A stretch of DNA of 64,000 bases from Tuctoria greenei (GCA_036927565.1 JAYESD010000001.1:140047415-140111414); one strand, 5' to 3'; counted from the first letter of the stretch, positions 45,230-57,931 are shown. Notes: generated by a model not told the origin, from the letters alone. Numbers and translations: made by a program.

Positions 45230-46974
45230 ACCAGGTCTCTACAGAGGAAGCGCAACAAGTGGATGACGTGGTGATTTGTATGTTTCTCGCAAACTCCAAC
45301 CTGGCGACTATGTTATTTGATTCCGGAGCATCACATTCATTCATTGCATCAAAGTATGTTTCCATGTATAGTTTGCCTATATCTCATATGAAGTATACTT
45401 TGTTGGTTAAATCTCCTGGAGGGGAGATGAGGACGAATATAGTATGTCCAAAAGTAAGCCTTAGAATAAGGGGGTATACTTTATTGCCAACCTTATTGTT
45501 TTGGATTCTCAAGGATTGGACATAATAATTGGTATGGACTGGTTAACGAAGCACAATGGAATTATTCAATGTGCCTTGAATACGATGAAGTTGACAAATG
45601 AGGAAGGGGTCAACATAGAATTTGAAGCATCTCAACACGCACCGAAGCAAGTGGAGCTGAATCAAATGGACGATGCCAAAATTGAGGAGATTCTAGTGGT
45701 GTGCAAGTTTTCAGATGTGTTTCCGGATGAGTTGCCAGGTATGCCACCTAATCGTGACATAGAGTTCGTTATTGAATTAATACCTAGAACTACACCCATA
45801 GCTAAAAGGCCCTATAGGATGTCTCCTATGGAGTTAGCGGAGCTCAAGAAACAGATTTAAGAGCAGCTAGAGAAGGGTTTCATTCGCCCAAGTTCTTTGC
45901 CTTGGGGAGCACCATTGCTCTTCGTTGACAAGAAGGATAGATCTCAAAGGATGTGTGTGGATTACCAAGCTCTACGAGGTGACAATTAAGAACAAGTATA
46001 TGTTGCCACATATAGAGGATTTGTTTGATCAAATGAAGGGTGTCTATGTTTTCTTCAAGATTGATTTGAGGTCAGGTTACTTCTAAATGAAGATTAGACT
46101 GTTGGACATACCCCAAACAACTTTTCGGATACGATATGGGTCTTATGAGTACACCGTTATGTCTTTTGGATTGACGAATGCACCTACATACTTTATGTAC
46201 CTCATGAATAAGGTCTTCATGGAGTACTTGGATAAATTTGTTGTGGTTTTCATTGATGACATTATGATTCACTCAAGAAGTGAGGAGGAGCACGAGGAGC
46301 ACTTAAGGCTCACATTGCATAAATTGAGGGAACACCAGTTGTATGCCAAATTCAGCAAGTGCCAGTTTTGGTTAAGGGAGGTATCATTTTGGGACATGTT
46401 AAGGGAGGTGTCATTTTGGGACATATCATCTCAGGAGGAGGAGTATCGGTTGACCTAGGAAAAGTGAGGATGTGTTGAAATGGGAACCGCCGCAGAATGT
46501 GAAGTAAATTTGGAGTTTTTTGGAATGGTTGGATATTATTGTCGGTTCATCAAGGATTTCTCCAAAATAGCCAATCTAATGACTGAATTATTAATGAAGG
46601 GGAAGGAATTTCAACGGACCCAAGCTTGTCAGGATAGTTTTGAGGAGCTAAAGAAGAGGTTAACCACCACACTTGTGTTGGTATTGCCAGAAGTGAGCAA
46701 AAGCTTTCATATCTATTGTGATGCATCAAGGCAAGGACTTAGATGTGTGCTCATGCAAGAAGGTCAAGTGGTAGCCTATGTATCGAGGCAATTGAAGAAA
46801 CATGAGCAGAATTATCCTAAACATGATCTCAAACTTGCAACTGTAGTGCATGCCTTGAAGATTTGGAGACATTACATTCTTGGTCATAGGTGTGAGATTT
46901 ACATGGACCACAAGAGTCTCAAGTACATATTCACGCAAACGGACCTGAATTTGAGGCAACGAAGATGGTTGTAG
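45226..46974 (+). pseudogene. pol: Tekay protease - reverse transcriptase - RNase H
   Basis: Protease: ATMLFDSGASHSFIASKYV (DSG). A frameshift near 45510 leads to IIIGMDWLTKHNGIIQC. RT: stop at 45858, a frame break after MCVDYQALRG near 45975, then TFRIRYGSYEYTVMSFGLTNAPTYF and the active site VVVFIDDIMIHS. A 27-bp tandem duplication at about 46374-46426 repeats the REVSFWDM segment. RNase H: CDAS is kept, but the expected Glu in HDLELA is Lys (HDLKLA) and the last Asp in VADALSRK is Asn (VANALSRK, just past 46974), so it is catalytically impaired. Confidence 0.85.
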
Positions 46975-47907
46975 CTCATCAAGGATTATGACGTCAAAAT
47001 CAACTATCATCCACGAAAGGCTAATGTAGTGGCCAATGCTTTGAGTCGGAAAGGAGTAAGCCACCAACTCACAGTTCGAGAGCTGCCATCGGAGTTATGC
47101 AAGGAGTTTGAAGAGTTGAATCTCCGATTTGTAAATGAGATGGGGATAATGGAGTTAAATCCAACATTGGAGCAAGAAATTCGAGAAGGTCAGACCAAGG
47201 ATGAGGAAATTCAAGAAATCAAGGAAAGGACCCATGAAGGGAGAGAATTCAGATTTGATGAGGATGACCAAGACACTCTATGGCTTGGGAAATGGATTGT
47301 TGTGCCTAATGTGAAGCATCTCCGAGAGACAATATTGAAGGAGGCACACAACTCACCTTACTCAATTCATCCCGACTGTACAAAGATGTACAAAGACTTG
47401 AAGACATGTAATTGGTGGGCCAGCATGAAAAAGGACATAACTGAGTGTGTAGCTTTCGTATACCTCAAAGTGTCACCTATCAGAGGTCAATGACGGTTTA
47501 ATGTTAAAGGAAAACTAGCACCTCATTACATTGGGCCATTTAAGATTTCGGACATGCGAGGGAAGGTAGCTTATCGACTCGAGCTGCCGGCACAACTCTT
47601 CGATGTGCATGATGTGTTTTACGTGTCTCAACTCGAGAAGTGTCTGAGAGTGCCCGAAGAGCAAGTACCGATGGACGAGCTAGAACTCCAGGAGGATTTG
47701 ACCTATGCTAAGCAACCTATCAAAATCCTAGATATGAAGAAAAGAGTCACGAGGAATAAGAGAGTCAAATGGTGCAAAGTACAATGGAACCACCATACAA
47801 AGGTCGAAGCTACGTGGAAACGTGAAGAAGACCTCAAGGCAGAATTTCCTCATCTCTTCTCCGCACTATCGAATCTTGAGGGCAAGATTCATTTTAAGGG
47901 GGGTAGG
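46975..47907 (+). pseudogene. pol: Tekay integrase remnant and chromodomain
   Basis: After a stop at 46972 comes the RNase H end and the integrase zinc region YSIHPDCTKMYKDLKTCNWW. It jumps from ITECVAFVYLK straight to VSPIRGQ and, past a stop, to KGKLAPHYIGPFKI. The whole DDE core, normally several hundred residues, is missing, together with the two Cys of the zinc finger. The C-terminal part is open from 47554: VAYRLELPAQLFDVHDVFYVSQL, then a chromodomain-like stretch (ILDMKKRVTRNKRVKWCKVQW, EATWKREEDL). Chromodomains guide such elements to heterochromatin. Confidence 0.82.
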
Positions 47908-47909
47908 TT
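47893..47909 (+). other. Tekay polypurine tract
   Basis: TTTAAGGGGGGTAGGTT directly before the 3' LTR. Confidence 0.85.
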
Positions 47910-48158
47910 TGTAACACTCTCATTTTTAGTACCATGCATTGCATACATCCTCATGCATAAAACATTAGTAGAACAAAAGAGAAGAAAAATAAAAGATAAA
48001 ACATATATACATATAAATATGTGTAGGTAATAAGAAAAGTGAATGACAATATAAAATATATAATAAAAAAATTAAATATAAACAAATGGAGAATATATAT
48101 GAAAAAATAGAAAACTAATATTTATAAAACCTATAAAGAAAATAATAATAATAATAAC

Positions 48159-48204
<46 letters not shown>

Positions 48205-50517
48205 GGAACTTTCCAAAAGTTTCTGGAATTTTCCAAAAGTTTTGGAACCTTCCGAAACCTTCTGGAACTTTCCGGGGAAGTTTGGAAGTTTCCGGGAAAA
48301 GTTTGGAAGTTTCGTGGGAAAGCTTATTTCTCATGGAAGGTAATTGAGCTGGACTCTGTCTCGACTCGTGGCCAAGCCGGATGCTAGCGTAGCCCCGAGT
48401 ACCAAGCCCTTCGGATAAAAAGCGCCGCTACCTCAGTTGTCAAACCACATAAAATTTTTCCCTGGCATACGTGACTCAAGCCAGCGGCGCCAGGAGAGAA
48501 AAACCCTAGCCGCCGGGTAGAAAAAGGTGGCCGCAACAAGGAAAAAAAGGAGACGAGAAAAGAGAAGAAAAAGAGGAGGAGAAGGAAGGAGCCGCCATCT
48601 GTCGGAGATCGTGATGCCGCCGTCGTCGTGCCGCCAGAGGATTGCTATGCCATCTACTTCGTCTAAACTACGCCTCCATCCCGCGATCCTTGAAGCCGCT
48701 GCACATACGGTAGGATACCATTTTCCGAGACGAATATTAGCAACGTAATAGATCTAATACCTGGAATTCAGTCGTAGTTGCACCTACATCTATCTTATTT
48801 TAGCAAACATAATTATCGCTAAAACCCCCCGTAAACTCGCATGAAACATATATGAACTAGTTGCATCTAATTGATAAACAACCGTAAACAATTAATTACC
48901 AAGCTTTGCATGTATTCATTGCATATTGATTAATATGTGTGCATTGTATTGATTCGTATGTATTTTCTCGTATGTGTGTGATCGCGAGTAGAGGAATGTG
49001 CTCAAGAGACTGTGTACGAAGATTTTTAGAACCAAGACCTCAAAGCGCTTGAGCAACCCTATCCTTTGGAGCAAGACAAGTGTCCTTGATCATTTTGATC
49101 CAGTTTTTTTAAATGTTTTGTTTGCGAAACTGCAGTGCTGGTGTCAAATTGATGAGAAACACATGATAGGTGTTTACTAGACTTGTTTGACCATCCTTGT
49201 TGCTTGGAATGTATTGTAGAGAGTCGAGAAGGATATTTTTACCTTTTTGCTTCGCTCTAATTAACTGGGATGGAAAACAACCAAATGGCTTAAATATGAA
49301 TTAATGAACTTATGGATGATGTGAATTTGTGAACATGATTAATTGGCAAAATGGAACTTGGGAGATCTAAGCAAGCATGGTTTGTTGATTGGGTTGGACG
49401 ATATGGTGTTTTTCTTGCCTTGGATCTATGGACCGGTTCATGCGAGAATAAGCCAGGACTACAGTGCCACCACAATACCAATTATGGGTGCGGCTTTGCC
49501 AATTAATTAGGTGTATTGCCAGAATTGTTCGGATCATTTGGAGGAGCGGGGAATGAGAGTCGGTTGGGTTTGCAATAGTGGCAGGACTGCCCTGGGATCC
49601 GAACGGTACAAGAGGGGGCCCTTGGTTGGATGTGCTCAGTTGGAGGCATCACCACTGGTGAAACCTTAATGGGTCTGAATATGCTGGTAGTCCCTTTGTA
49701 AAGGCTATTTTGTGATCTCTTGGCCATACACCTAAGGAAGTGTAATTGGCATAAGGGAGATTCCTTTAGTCGCCAACGGGTGACAAAACCACGAGCTTGT
49801 GGGTAATGTGGTAGAAGCTCTGCAGAGTGTTAAAAACTATCATGATAGCCGTGCTCTCGATCACGAGCACGTGGATGACCTACATGATTAAAGGGAACTT
49901 GGGATTTCGGATGGTTGGTTAAGGTTATGGTTATAGATTGAGTTATGATAAATGGACATGGATGATGATTATGGTCATAATCTAGTATATGGATGGATAA
50001 TTGATTATGGTTTCATATTATGTTAATTATGTGGGATATGATGGGATTACTTCACATTGACATACTATGATGCTTTTTACACTTTTTAGATGTACTTTTC
50101 AGGAATTAGCCATTGTTTATTATCATGCCTTGTTTAAGCTACATGTCATACTTTCCCACACTTGCTGAGTATGACATGTACTCACTCTTGCAATTCCCCC
50201 ACCAACAGTTTCAGGTGATGTTTGGGAGTATCCTTAGGGTGTGTGCTGCCGTCGACTTGCCTGTGGTTATGCTTGGATCTGCACTACCCTATTTGCTTAG
50301 TTTAGATTATTTTCCACTGCAACATTAGTTTCATTATTAATATGATCATTAGAGTTGTAATTTAAGGATTATTTGAATATTGTAATAGAAGTACTTAAAA
50401 ATTAGTGCTGTGGTAATTTTTCTGTATATCGTTTGTGATGCACTCGTGTATGTGTGCTAAACATCCTTGGCACACATATGCTTCACACTTGGTTCATTTT
50501 CGGAACCGGGTGTCACA
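47910..50517 (+). repeat. Tekay 3' LTR
   Basis: 2608 bp, ending CGGGTGTCACA. It matches the 5' LTR without the MITE. Roughly one base in ten to fifteen differs by eye, indicating an old insertion. (TAA)n at 48139-48201; heat-shock-like units at 48206-48272. Confidence 0.92.
48206..48272. promoter_or_regulatory. Heat-shock-element-like units in the Tekay 3' LTR
   Basis: GAA-2-TTC at 48206-48213, TTC-2-GAA-2-TTC at 48221-48233 and again at 48260-48272. Confidence 0.6.
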
Positions 50518-50522
50518 CCCGT

Positions 50523-50651
50523 TTTCACCACAAAAGGAGAAAACAAAAAAGGGTAATCTTGTCTAATAACTATTAGTACCTATAACTTAATCGCAAGTGA
50601 TAGCTATCCTTCACTTCCTTTGCCTTCCCCGACAACGGCGCCAAAAATGCT
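50523..50651 (-). other. LARD 5' internal start with tRNA-Asp-type PBS
   Basis: At 50626-50643 the minus strand reads TGGCGCCGTTGTCGGGGA, complementary to the 3' end of plant tRNA-Asp, 8 bp from the 5' LTR. This PBS is common in TAT/Athila-type elements. Confidence 0.8.
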
Positions 50652-53600
50652 TCTTGACAGCTACTAAGAAACATTTACAAATCATCCCCGACAACGGTGC
50701 CAGAAATGCTTGTTTAAGTTTCTTATGTCACAAATCATCTCTCGAAAGAGATGAGGTCTGCAAGCACACGGAAACTTTCGTGTAGTATTTCACCCAAGAG
50801 TATTCCCAATGGTATCATATTTATCCCAAAGGAAGGCAATGGAGTAAAGTAAACACTACTCTTATGATCAATCTATGGGATAATAATCAATTATCAAGAC
50901 AGGGGTAAGTTGATAATATATGGGTAGTGTGACACATACCTAAGCAATCTATTCTTAAAGGTAGATGAGTCCTAATGGAAGTTAGACTAAGAGTTGGAGA
51001 GTTGCTCGTACAATGCTTCTAATATACATATACATAGCTAGGTTAGATAATTATGAGCATGTCAATGGTGAATCCTTATGATAAGTTGTTCAACACATCG
51101 GGCATGGGTTTACCCGTAACAGTACTAGGACAACTCCCGCCAAGAGCCTGTGGTATAGCCGAACGTGGAGGATTACATAGGACAGATAGGGATGTCACCA
51201 CCTACTGCCTACCTCTTCAATCCGTGGGTCTATGAGACGTCCAACGCTACTTACTATCCTATGACCATGCTAGCATACTAAGTAAATACCTTAGAGGCTC
51301 GAGTACAAGTACCTCTCTAAGGTAATGACTAACTCAAATATCGGTGAACCAATGTTGAGACATAGTATAAGTTATTCGTATTAGCATGATCATATCATAA
51401 CTAATTAGACTATAGTTGGGTTTTGTAGTGTTTATGATGATATATTAGGAGTGATATAGCATAATCATAAAGACTACTCCTACCACATACATAGAATCCA
51501 CAATCAAACAAGAAGCGCTTCATCCAAGGATATGAATAAAAGAAGACTAAAGATAATATCTTTATCATGCATAAAGTCACAAATATAAGAAAAAGATACA
51601 TGATCCATACCTTTCCCAACTTGGACTTGGGACAAGAGGCTCTCCTCTCTATAGCCTAACTCCACTAAGGACTAAGTGAACTCGTGTATACAATAGAATG
51701 ATGCTCAAGTGGTGTGTGTTGGAGTGAGGGGTCGTATTTATAGGTGGAGAAGGGTCGGTTGCCGCCACCAAAAGCGCGCGAATCAGTCACCACTGACTTC
51801 TTCAAACTGGGAGGAGCCAACACATGGAAGCTGACCGAGTTTGGCGCCAGGACCAGGTCGGCCGACTAGGGGGGTCGACCGACCTGGTCTTTGCACCATT
51901 TTGTGTGCTTTCTCCGAGTCACTGCGAGGTGGGTTCCATCCCTTGATATGGGTGCTACACCGTTGTATGGCCTCGAATACTTCTATTTTGGGCCATTTGA
52001 TCCATGTGGTGTCACATGTCGGTGCTTGATTGGCTGAGATGATATTTTATAGGGTCCATCCCCTTGTTTCATGTGACACTCGATTCCAAAAATGAACCAA
52101 CCGTAATGGATATGTGTGCCCAGTATATTTAACACACATACACAAGTGATTCACAATTGATAAACAGATAAAAACCATGTCTCGAATAATAACACTAATA
52201 ATAGTACCTTATTACAAACCAAATAGTCTCGAATACAATCTCTAAACAACTGCAGTGGAAAACACTACACACTAAATACTCCAAACTCCATAGGCAAGCT
52301 TGACGGCAAAACATGCCTAGTACTCCTCAAATACCTCCTTGTACTCTACTTGGTCGCCTGCGTCTGGATTTGGTGGGGGAATAGCAAGGGTGAGCACATG
52401 TCGTACTCTGCAAGTGTGTTAAATTATGACATGTAGCTTAGGCAAGGATTGATAATAAACAATGGCTAACTGCATAAAAGTACATTCAAACTGTTGAAAA
52501 TGCAATTATATTTCCATTAAGTGAGGTCCTTCCCAAATTAACCCAAATAATAGTAGTTTCAACTCAAATAAACAATACTAGCAATATTAATCCATAACCA
52601 TCTCATAACTGCTCATAAATCTTATCGTCATCAATTTCATATACCAAAGCCAGTTGATTAAAGCAATACCAATTCGCAATTCAATTCCAGCCATTAATCC
52701 ATGATCAAGGTCCATAACTCTAATCATGTGAGGGTCCAGGTTGCTCATAACCCGAAGCACGGCTGTCATGATAGTTTTAAACACACTATGGAGAGGTTGT
52801 ACCACTTTATCTACAAGTTCGTGATTTCATCACCTTTCGATGATTATGGAATCTCTATTATGCCGTCTCACACTTCCTTAGGTGTGTGGCCAAGAGATTA
52901 CAAAATAGCCTTTACAAAGTGATTACTAGCATATTTAGAACCCACTGAGGTTTCACTGGTGGTGATGTCTCCAATTGAGCACATCCAACCAAGGGCCCCC
53001 ACTTGAGGCATTTGGATCCCAGGGTAGTCCTACCAATCTCTATAAACCCATCCGACTACCCCTTCCCTGAGCCTTCTTAATTGTCCAAATAGTAATTGCA
53101 ATACAATAGTTAGTTAGCTAAGTCGCACCCATACTTGGACCTGTGGTGGCACTGTAATTCCTGGATGGTCGCTCCACGAATCGGTCCTTAGATCTAAAGT
53201 AAGCAAAACCACCAAAACAGTCCAACCCAGTCCACATAACTGTCTTGCTTAGATCCCTAGGCACCATGTTGATGAAGCGTCATTATTATCAGTTCTCATC
53301 ATTCATGTGTTTAATAGTTCATAATTAAGCCATATGATCTTTTCCCAAACCCAATTGAGCATTGCGAAGCAAAAAGTGCAAAATACCCTTCCCGACTCTC
53401 TACATAGTGTTCAAGCGACAAGGGTGGTCATACAAAACTAGTAAACTCCTACGATTGGGTTTTCCCATCGATTTCGACACAAGCATGCAATTTTGCAAAC
53501 AAAACCTTTAAAACAGGATCAATATGGTCATGGACACTTGCTTTGCTCCTGAGCTTGATTTGGATCAAACGCTTTAGAACTATGGTTCTGCAGGTCCTCG

Positions 53601-53838
53601 AAAGCACTCTCTACGACAACACCTTCTATTCCGAGCGACATACATGCAAAACACACATTACAATCAAATAATGCTCATATAGTACTCAATATGCCATGAT
53701 ATGCATGATTAATGCAATTGTGAGGTAAAACTTGTTAATGAGTTGCTATTAATGTTTACTAACTAGTTCTAATAGTTTTTAATAAGTTTGGAATTGAGTC
53801 AAATTGGAATTAATTCAGCACCAAATAGATTCAGATAC

Positions 53839-53878
53839 CAGACTAGTCCGGTCTCAGAGGGCCAGACTAGTCCGCCCT
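53839..53878. repeat. Palindrome pair in the transcribed part of solo LTR 2
   Basis: AGACTAGTCCGG and AGACTAGTCCGC, equivalent to 1172-1205. Confidence 0.65.
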
Positions 53879-54409
53879 GATCAGAACCGAAATTTAGGGT
53901 TTTCTTGATCTGCGAGAATTGGGGTTGAATTTGCATGAACACTTGAATGTAGAGAGTGCACCACGTGTTTAGAGATCCAAAGATCAAGATTTGGGAGTGA
54001 GACTTGAATCTTGGCGATAAGGGATTGATGAAGATGAGTTGATGAAGATTTTGAATGAAGAACGTCAATTGTTGAAGAATCAATGAAGATTGATCTTGAT
54101 TGGCCCTTCTTCGTGTTTCTCTTCCTCCTTGCTCCTGGACTCCTTCTTGACATCAGTAACAAGCAAAAGTGGCAGCAAGGGTTTTTCAATTGGGGTGGAG
54201 AGGTGAGGGCATTGGGTTGTTTATATAGAGGTGGACAGTTAGGGTTTTGGGGTGAATTCCAAGTAGAATTCGGTGGGGGACAAGTAGGGGCCATGGTGGT
54301 GTATACTTGGGCTCCTCTGAGGTCCGACATGAAGTTCTTGGGCCCAATTAAGGCAATTACCAAAACACCAATCGTGGAGAAATAATGAAATCCGAGTTTG
54401 TTTCTGGAG

Positions 54410-54703
54410 GCAGGTCTTGTCCGCAGTAGGGATCAGCCATGTCCGTTTGGCAATAGAGAGGAAAATCAAAAAAGTTCGACCGGACAAGTCCGGGGAACAT
54501 CAGAGGATCAACCGGACTAGTCCGCACATTGTCGTGGACAAATCCACACTCTCAAGAATTGAATTTTTCTGAATGAAAATGGGAACACCAGACTAGTCTG
54601 GGGTTCTGGTCAGACAAGTCCGCACTTCTGAAGAACACATAATTTTTTGAATAGAGGATAGGGATACTGAACTAGTCCGGTTCAGAGGTCGGACAAGTCC
54701 ACA
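54410..54703. repeat. U3 palindrome array, solo LTR 2
   Basis: About nine words such as CGGACAAGTCCGG, CGGACTAGTCCGC and CAGACTAGTCTGG, about 185 bp upstream of the TATA box. Confidence 0.8.
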
Positions 54704-54959
54704 CCCTGACAGACTGAAATTTCCTGTTTAGCCCTAAATTCATTTTAATCTTGTTCCTTTTACTTAACTTAATGTTAAACATGTATGAGGATGTATACAA
54801 TGCATTATGCATGAAAATCAGGGTGCTACATTTGACTTCAATTCTGTATAAAATACCTGCATGCACCAATTTCTCCAAGTACAAGTGAAAATAGGTTAAA
54901 TAGAAAGGTGATGTGTGCAAGAAATGATATTTCCTTCGTGTATATAACAACCGTCAACA

Positions 54960-56599
54960 CTGTGCTGGACCAAGCTGACCTCCTCCAAGCTCGCGCCAAC
55001 GCGGCTCGACTGCTGCACCCCGAGTGCAGCACTCCGAGAGTGACGACATCCCCATCAAGGTCATTCAAGTTGGCTCCGACGTCGCCTAGACCACCCGCAT
55101 AGCGAGGAGTCTGGACGACAAATAGGGAATTGCACTCGCCACCTTACTCGGGGCGAATGTCGACGTGTTTGCTTGGCAACCATCATAGATGCCCGGGATC
55201 CCCAGGGAGGTGATTGAGCACCATCTAAAGATCTACCTCGATGCTCAGTCAGTGCAATAGAGGCTTCGAAAGCAATCCATTGAGCGACAGAACTTCATCT
55301 GTGAAGAAATCAAGAAGCTGCTCGATACTGGCTTCATCCGAGAGGTCCACCACCCCTGCTAGCTGGCCAATCCTGTTGTCGTCTGCAAGGCCGGCGGAAA
55401 GCTTTCGATGTGCATCAACTACACCAATCTAAATAAGGCATGCCCTAAAGATTCATTCCCTCTCCCTAGAATAGATCAAATTGTAGACTCAACATCAAAC
55501 TACGATTTACTGTGCTTTCTAGATGCTTAGTCTGGTTTCCATGAAATACCAATGTCTAGAGAGGATGTAGAACATACCGCTTTTGTCACAGTAGACGACC
55601 TGTATTGTTATGTATCCATGCCTTACGGTCTTAAGAAGGCTCTCCCTACTTTTGTACGTGCCATGCATGAAACATTGGGGACCTCATTCGGGACCTGGTA
55701 GAAGTGTGTGTCGATGACATCATTGTCAAAATCCAAATGCATACATCCTTTCTAGACAACCTCATCCTAGTCTTTGACAGGATGCACTTCACACGCACGA
55801 AGCTCAACCTCGACAAGTGCGTGTTTGGGGTCTCTGCCAGGAAGCTCCTCGATTTCTTGTGATCACACCGAGGAATCGAAGCTAACCCAGAGAATATCAA
55901 GGCGATTGAGTGATTCGGGCTTCGGCTCGCATCAAGGACATGCAGAAACTCACAGGCTGCTTGGTTGTGCTTATTCAATTTATCTCTAAACTGGTTAAGC
56001 AGGCTCTCCTGTTCTTCAAGCTCCCGCGATGGTCCGGTCCCTTCATCTCGATCGAAGATTGAGAGGAGGCGTTCCAAGAGCTGAAGCAACACCTCACATC
56101 GCTGCCCATCATGGTGGCTTTGGAGCCAAGTGAGCCTTTGTTCCTCTACATCACCGCCACAACAGAAGTGGTGAGCATGGTCCTGGTCGTGGAGCGGTCA
56201 GGACCTAAGTTGCCTTAAGAGATAGTCGAGGCCCCTGCCACCGGTTCTAATCTGCAGGCTCGGATCCTACAGGGGGCCCAGACAACCAAGGTGCCTCTGG
56301 GTCCGAGCCTCTGGAGGATGCTGAGGCCCCCTCAGGGGGGGGCCCAATGATCATGATGCCTTTGAGTCCCAGCCCCAGGAGGCCAAACCAGATCCCAAGG
56401 GCCCGAAGCCCCAGGGTTCGGAGTCGATGGAAGAAGATGCACCGAATCCCCTAGGAAGGGCCCGAACAATTCAGCGCTGGTCTACTTCATCAGCGAAGTC
56501 CTCCATGACGCCAAGACAAGATACCTCGGGGTACATAAGCTGTTGTATGCAGTGGTCATCACCTCGAGGAAGTTGTGCCACTAGTTCCAAGCACACAGG
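54960..56599 (+). pseudogene. pol: TAT reverse transcriptase
   Basis: Continues the gene cut at 3359. Recognisable parts in order, with stops and frameshifts: the pre-RT region (MPGIPREVIEHHLKIY), FICEEIKKLLDTGFIREVHHP, CINYTNLNKACPKDSFPLP, RIDQIVDSTSNYDLLCFLDA, YCYVSMPYGLKKALPTFVRAM, and the active site VCVDDIIVK (YVDD to CVDD) near 55705. Then comes the LNLDKCVFGVSARKLLDF segment. At 56210-56450 there is a Gly/Pro-rich, GC-rich linker before RNase H. Inactive. Confidence 0.82.
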
Positions 56600-57340
56600 G
56601 TCTCAGTGGTGACCTTGTTCCCGTTGAGGACTGTGCTTTGCAGCCCCAATGCAACTGGCAACGTTGCAAAGTTGGCCTCGACGCTGGCACAGTTCGAGCT
56701 TGACTTCTTGCTGCGCCACATGTTAAGGAGTCAAGCACTGGCAGATTTCATGGCTGAGTGGACATCTTACCTGAACAACCCAAGGAACCCCGACATCGGT
56801 GAGACTAAGCCCGAGGCCCTGGTCCTCACCGGGCCCCACTTCACGCTCTACTTTGATGGATCCTAGCGAAAGCAAGGGGGCCAGAGTCAGATTTCTGCTC
56901 CTCTCGCCGACGGGGGAGCAGTTCAATGGTGCGCCTCAACTCCAAGGTAACCAACAACATGGCGGAGTATGAAGCCCTCATATACGTGATGAAGGCTATG
57001 CTGGCTCTCGGCGTCCGCCAAATGTTCGTCAAAGGAGACTCACAGCTGATAATCAAGCAAGTATGGGGCGAGTGCTGCTGCAACAATCCACAATTTGCAG
57101 CTTACCTCCTGCATGTGCAAAAGCTGGAGGACTTTGAAGCCCTGGAGCTGTTTCATGTTCCCCGTGCCGACAACTCCAATGTTGATGACCTGTCAATGAA
57201 GGCCCCCTCCGGGGCCCCGGTGCCCGAGGGAGTCTTCAAAAGAAGTTGCTACGACCTACAGCCAGGCCCGTCGAACCTGGTGAAGGGGGGCAAGACTAGC
57301 ATCTCGAAGTTGGTGGTCCCAGCGGCCTTGCAACCATAGA
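56600..57340 (+). pseudogene. pol: TAT RNase H end and second RNase-H-like domain
   Basis: 56606-56866: end of the first RNase H (KLASTLAQFELDFLLRHML, SQALADFMAEWTSY), then the start of the second domain, HFTLYFDGS (Asp), followed by a stop. 56926-57339 is open: NNMAEYEALIYVMKAMLALG (Glu) and MFVKGDSQLIIKQV (Asp), then FHVPRADNSNVDDLS. A second, archaeal-type RNase H after the usual one is characteristic of the TAT lineage. Confidence 0.82.
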
Positions 57341-57931
57341 GCCCGCCAAAGATCATATGCATCACCGGGACTCCGTGCAACCCGGAGCCCAGGATCCAGA
57401 ATCTCAAGTCAGTCTCGATGCATGGATCATGGAGATTCGAGACTACTTGAAGGAAAACATCTGTCTCGAAGAACATGCATCCGCTGAACGAACCGTCAGG
57501 GTGGCTAGGAGATACAGGTAGAGGGGGCTCTCTATCAGCGTGGCGCCAAGCGACATCCTATTGTGATGCATAACCCGGGAGGAGGGCAGCGACTTGCTCG
57601 TAGAGATCCACGGAGGTGAGTGCGAGAATCACGCTTCGTCTCGCACGCTTGTCGATAAAGCCTTTCAGCATGGCTTTTACTAGCCGACAGCTCTCCTGGA
57701 TGGCGCCAAGCTAGTGAAAAGATGCAAGGCTTGCCAGTTCCACGCCAAGAAGATCCACACACCGGCTCAGACGCTGCGGATGATACTAACTCGTGGCCGT
57801 TCGCGGTCTCAAGACTGGATATCCTGGGGCCCTTCTCTAGGGCCGTTGGAGGGTACCGGTTCCTCTACATCGCCATAGACAAGTTCACCAAGTGGCCAGA
57901 AGCAGCCCCGGTGGTCACCAACAACAAGGAG
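57341..57931 (+). pseudogene. pol: TAT integrase, N-terminal part
   Basis: HHCC-like zinc region with CKACQFHAKKIHTPAQTL, then the start of the core: SWPFAVSRLDILGPFSRAVGG (first Asp) and FLYIAIDKFTKWPEAAPVVTNNKE, where the solo LTR is inserted (TSD AGGAG 57927-57931). Stops occur in the zinc region. Confidence 0.8.

Larger units (their letters stand above)
40949..50517 (+). mobile_element. Tekay-type chromovirus (Ty3/gypsy)
   Basis: LTRs at 40949-43787 and 47910-50517, with a perfect TSD CCCGT (40944-40948 and 50518-50522). Initiator-Met PBS, gag with CCHC, protease, RT, RNase H, an integrase remnant and a chromodomain-like C-terminus occur in gypsy order on the plus strand. Long LTRs starting TGTAACACTC and the chromodomain support the Tekay (Del) clade. 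The integrase core is deleted and RNase H residues are mutated, so the element is dead. It is inserted in the LARD-like element. Confidence 0.92.
52072..54830 (-). mobile_element. Tekay-like solo LTR 2
   Basis: 2759 bp, minus-strand start TGTAGCACCC and end CGAGTGTCACA, inserted in the LARD 5' LTR. Flanks TTTCA (52067-52071) and TTTGA (54831-54835) are a TSD with one change. The empty site is seen at about 4781 in the other LTR. No internal sequence remains, so it arose by recombination between LTRs. TATA at 54220-54227 (minus); palindrome array at 54410-54703. Confidence 0.9.
3360..54959 (-). mobile_element. Non-autonomous LTR retrotransposon (LARD-like), nested host
   Basis: It is bounded by two LTRs (3360-4939 and 50652-54959) that match over their whole length once the solo LTR in the second is removed. 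Read on the minus strand the order is LTR, tRNA-Asp-type PBS (50626-50643), internal DNA, PPT (4940-4954), LTR. Removing the nested CACTA, Tekay and solo LTR leaves about 8 kb: two LTRs of about 1.55 kb and about 4.9 kb of internal sequence (4940-5160, 36390-40948, 50518-50651) in which I find no pol domain. Flanking pentamers are CAATG (3355-3359) and CTGTG (54960-54964), a poor TSD match, although the TAT pol is collinear across the junction. I infer a large retrotransposon derivative relying on another gypsy element. Confidence 0.8.
50652..54959 (-). repeat. 5' LTR of the LARD-like element (split by a solo LTR)
   Basis: Its own sequence is 50652-52071 and 54836-54959 (about 1.54 kb), matching 3360-4939. 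TATA box at 51735-51743, U3 hairpin at 51852-51888, trapped PBS copy at 50685-50702. The minus start is TGTTGACGG. Confidence 0.87.
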
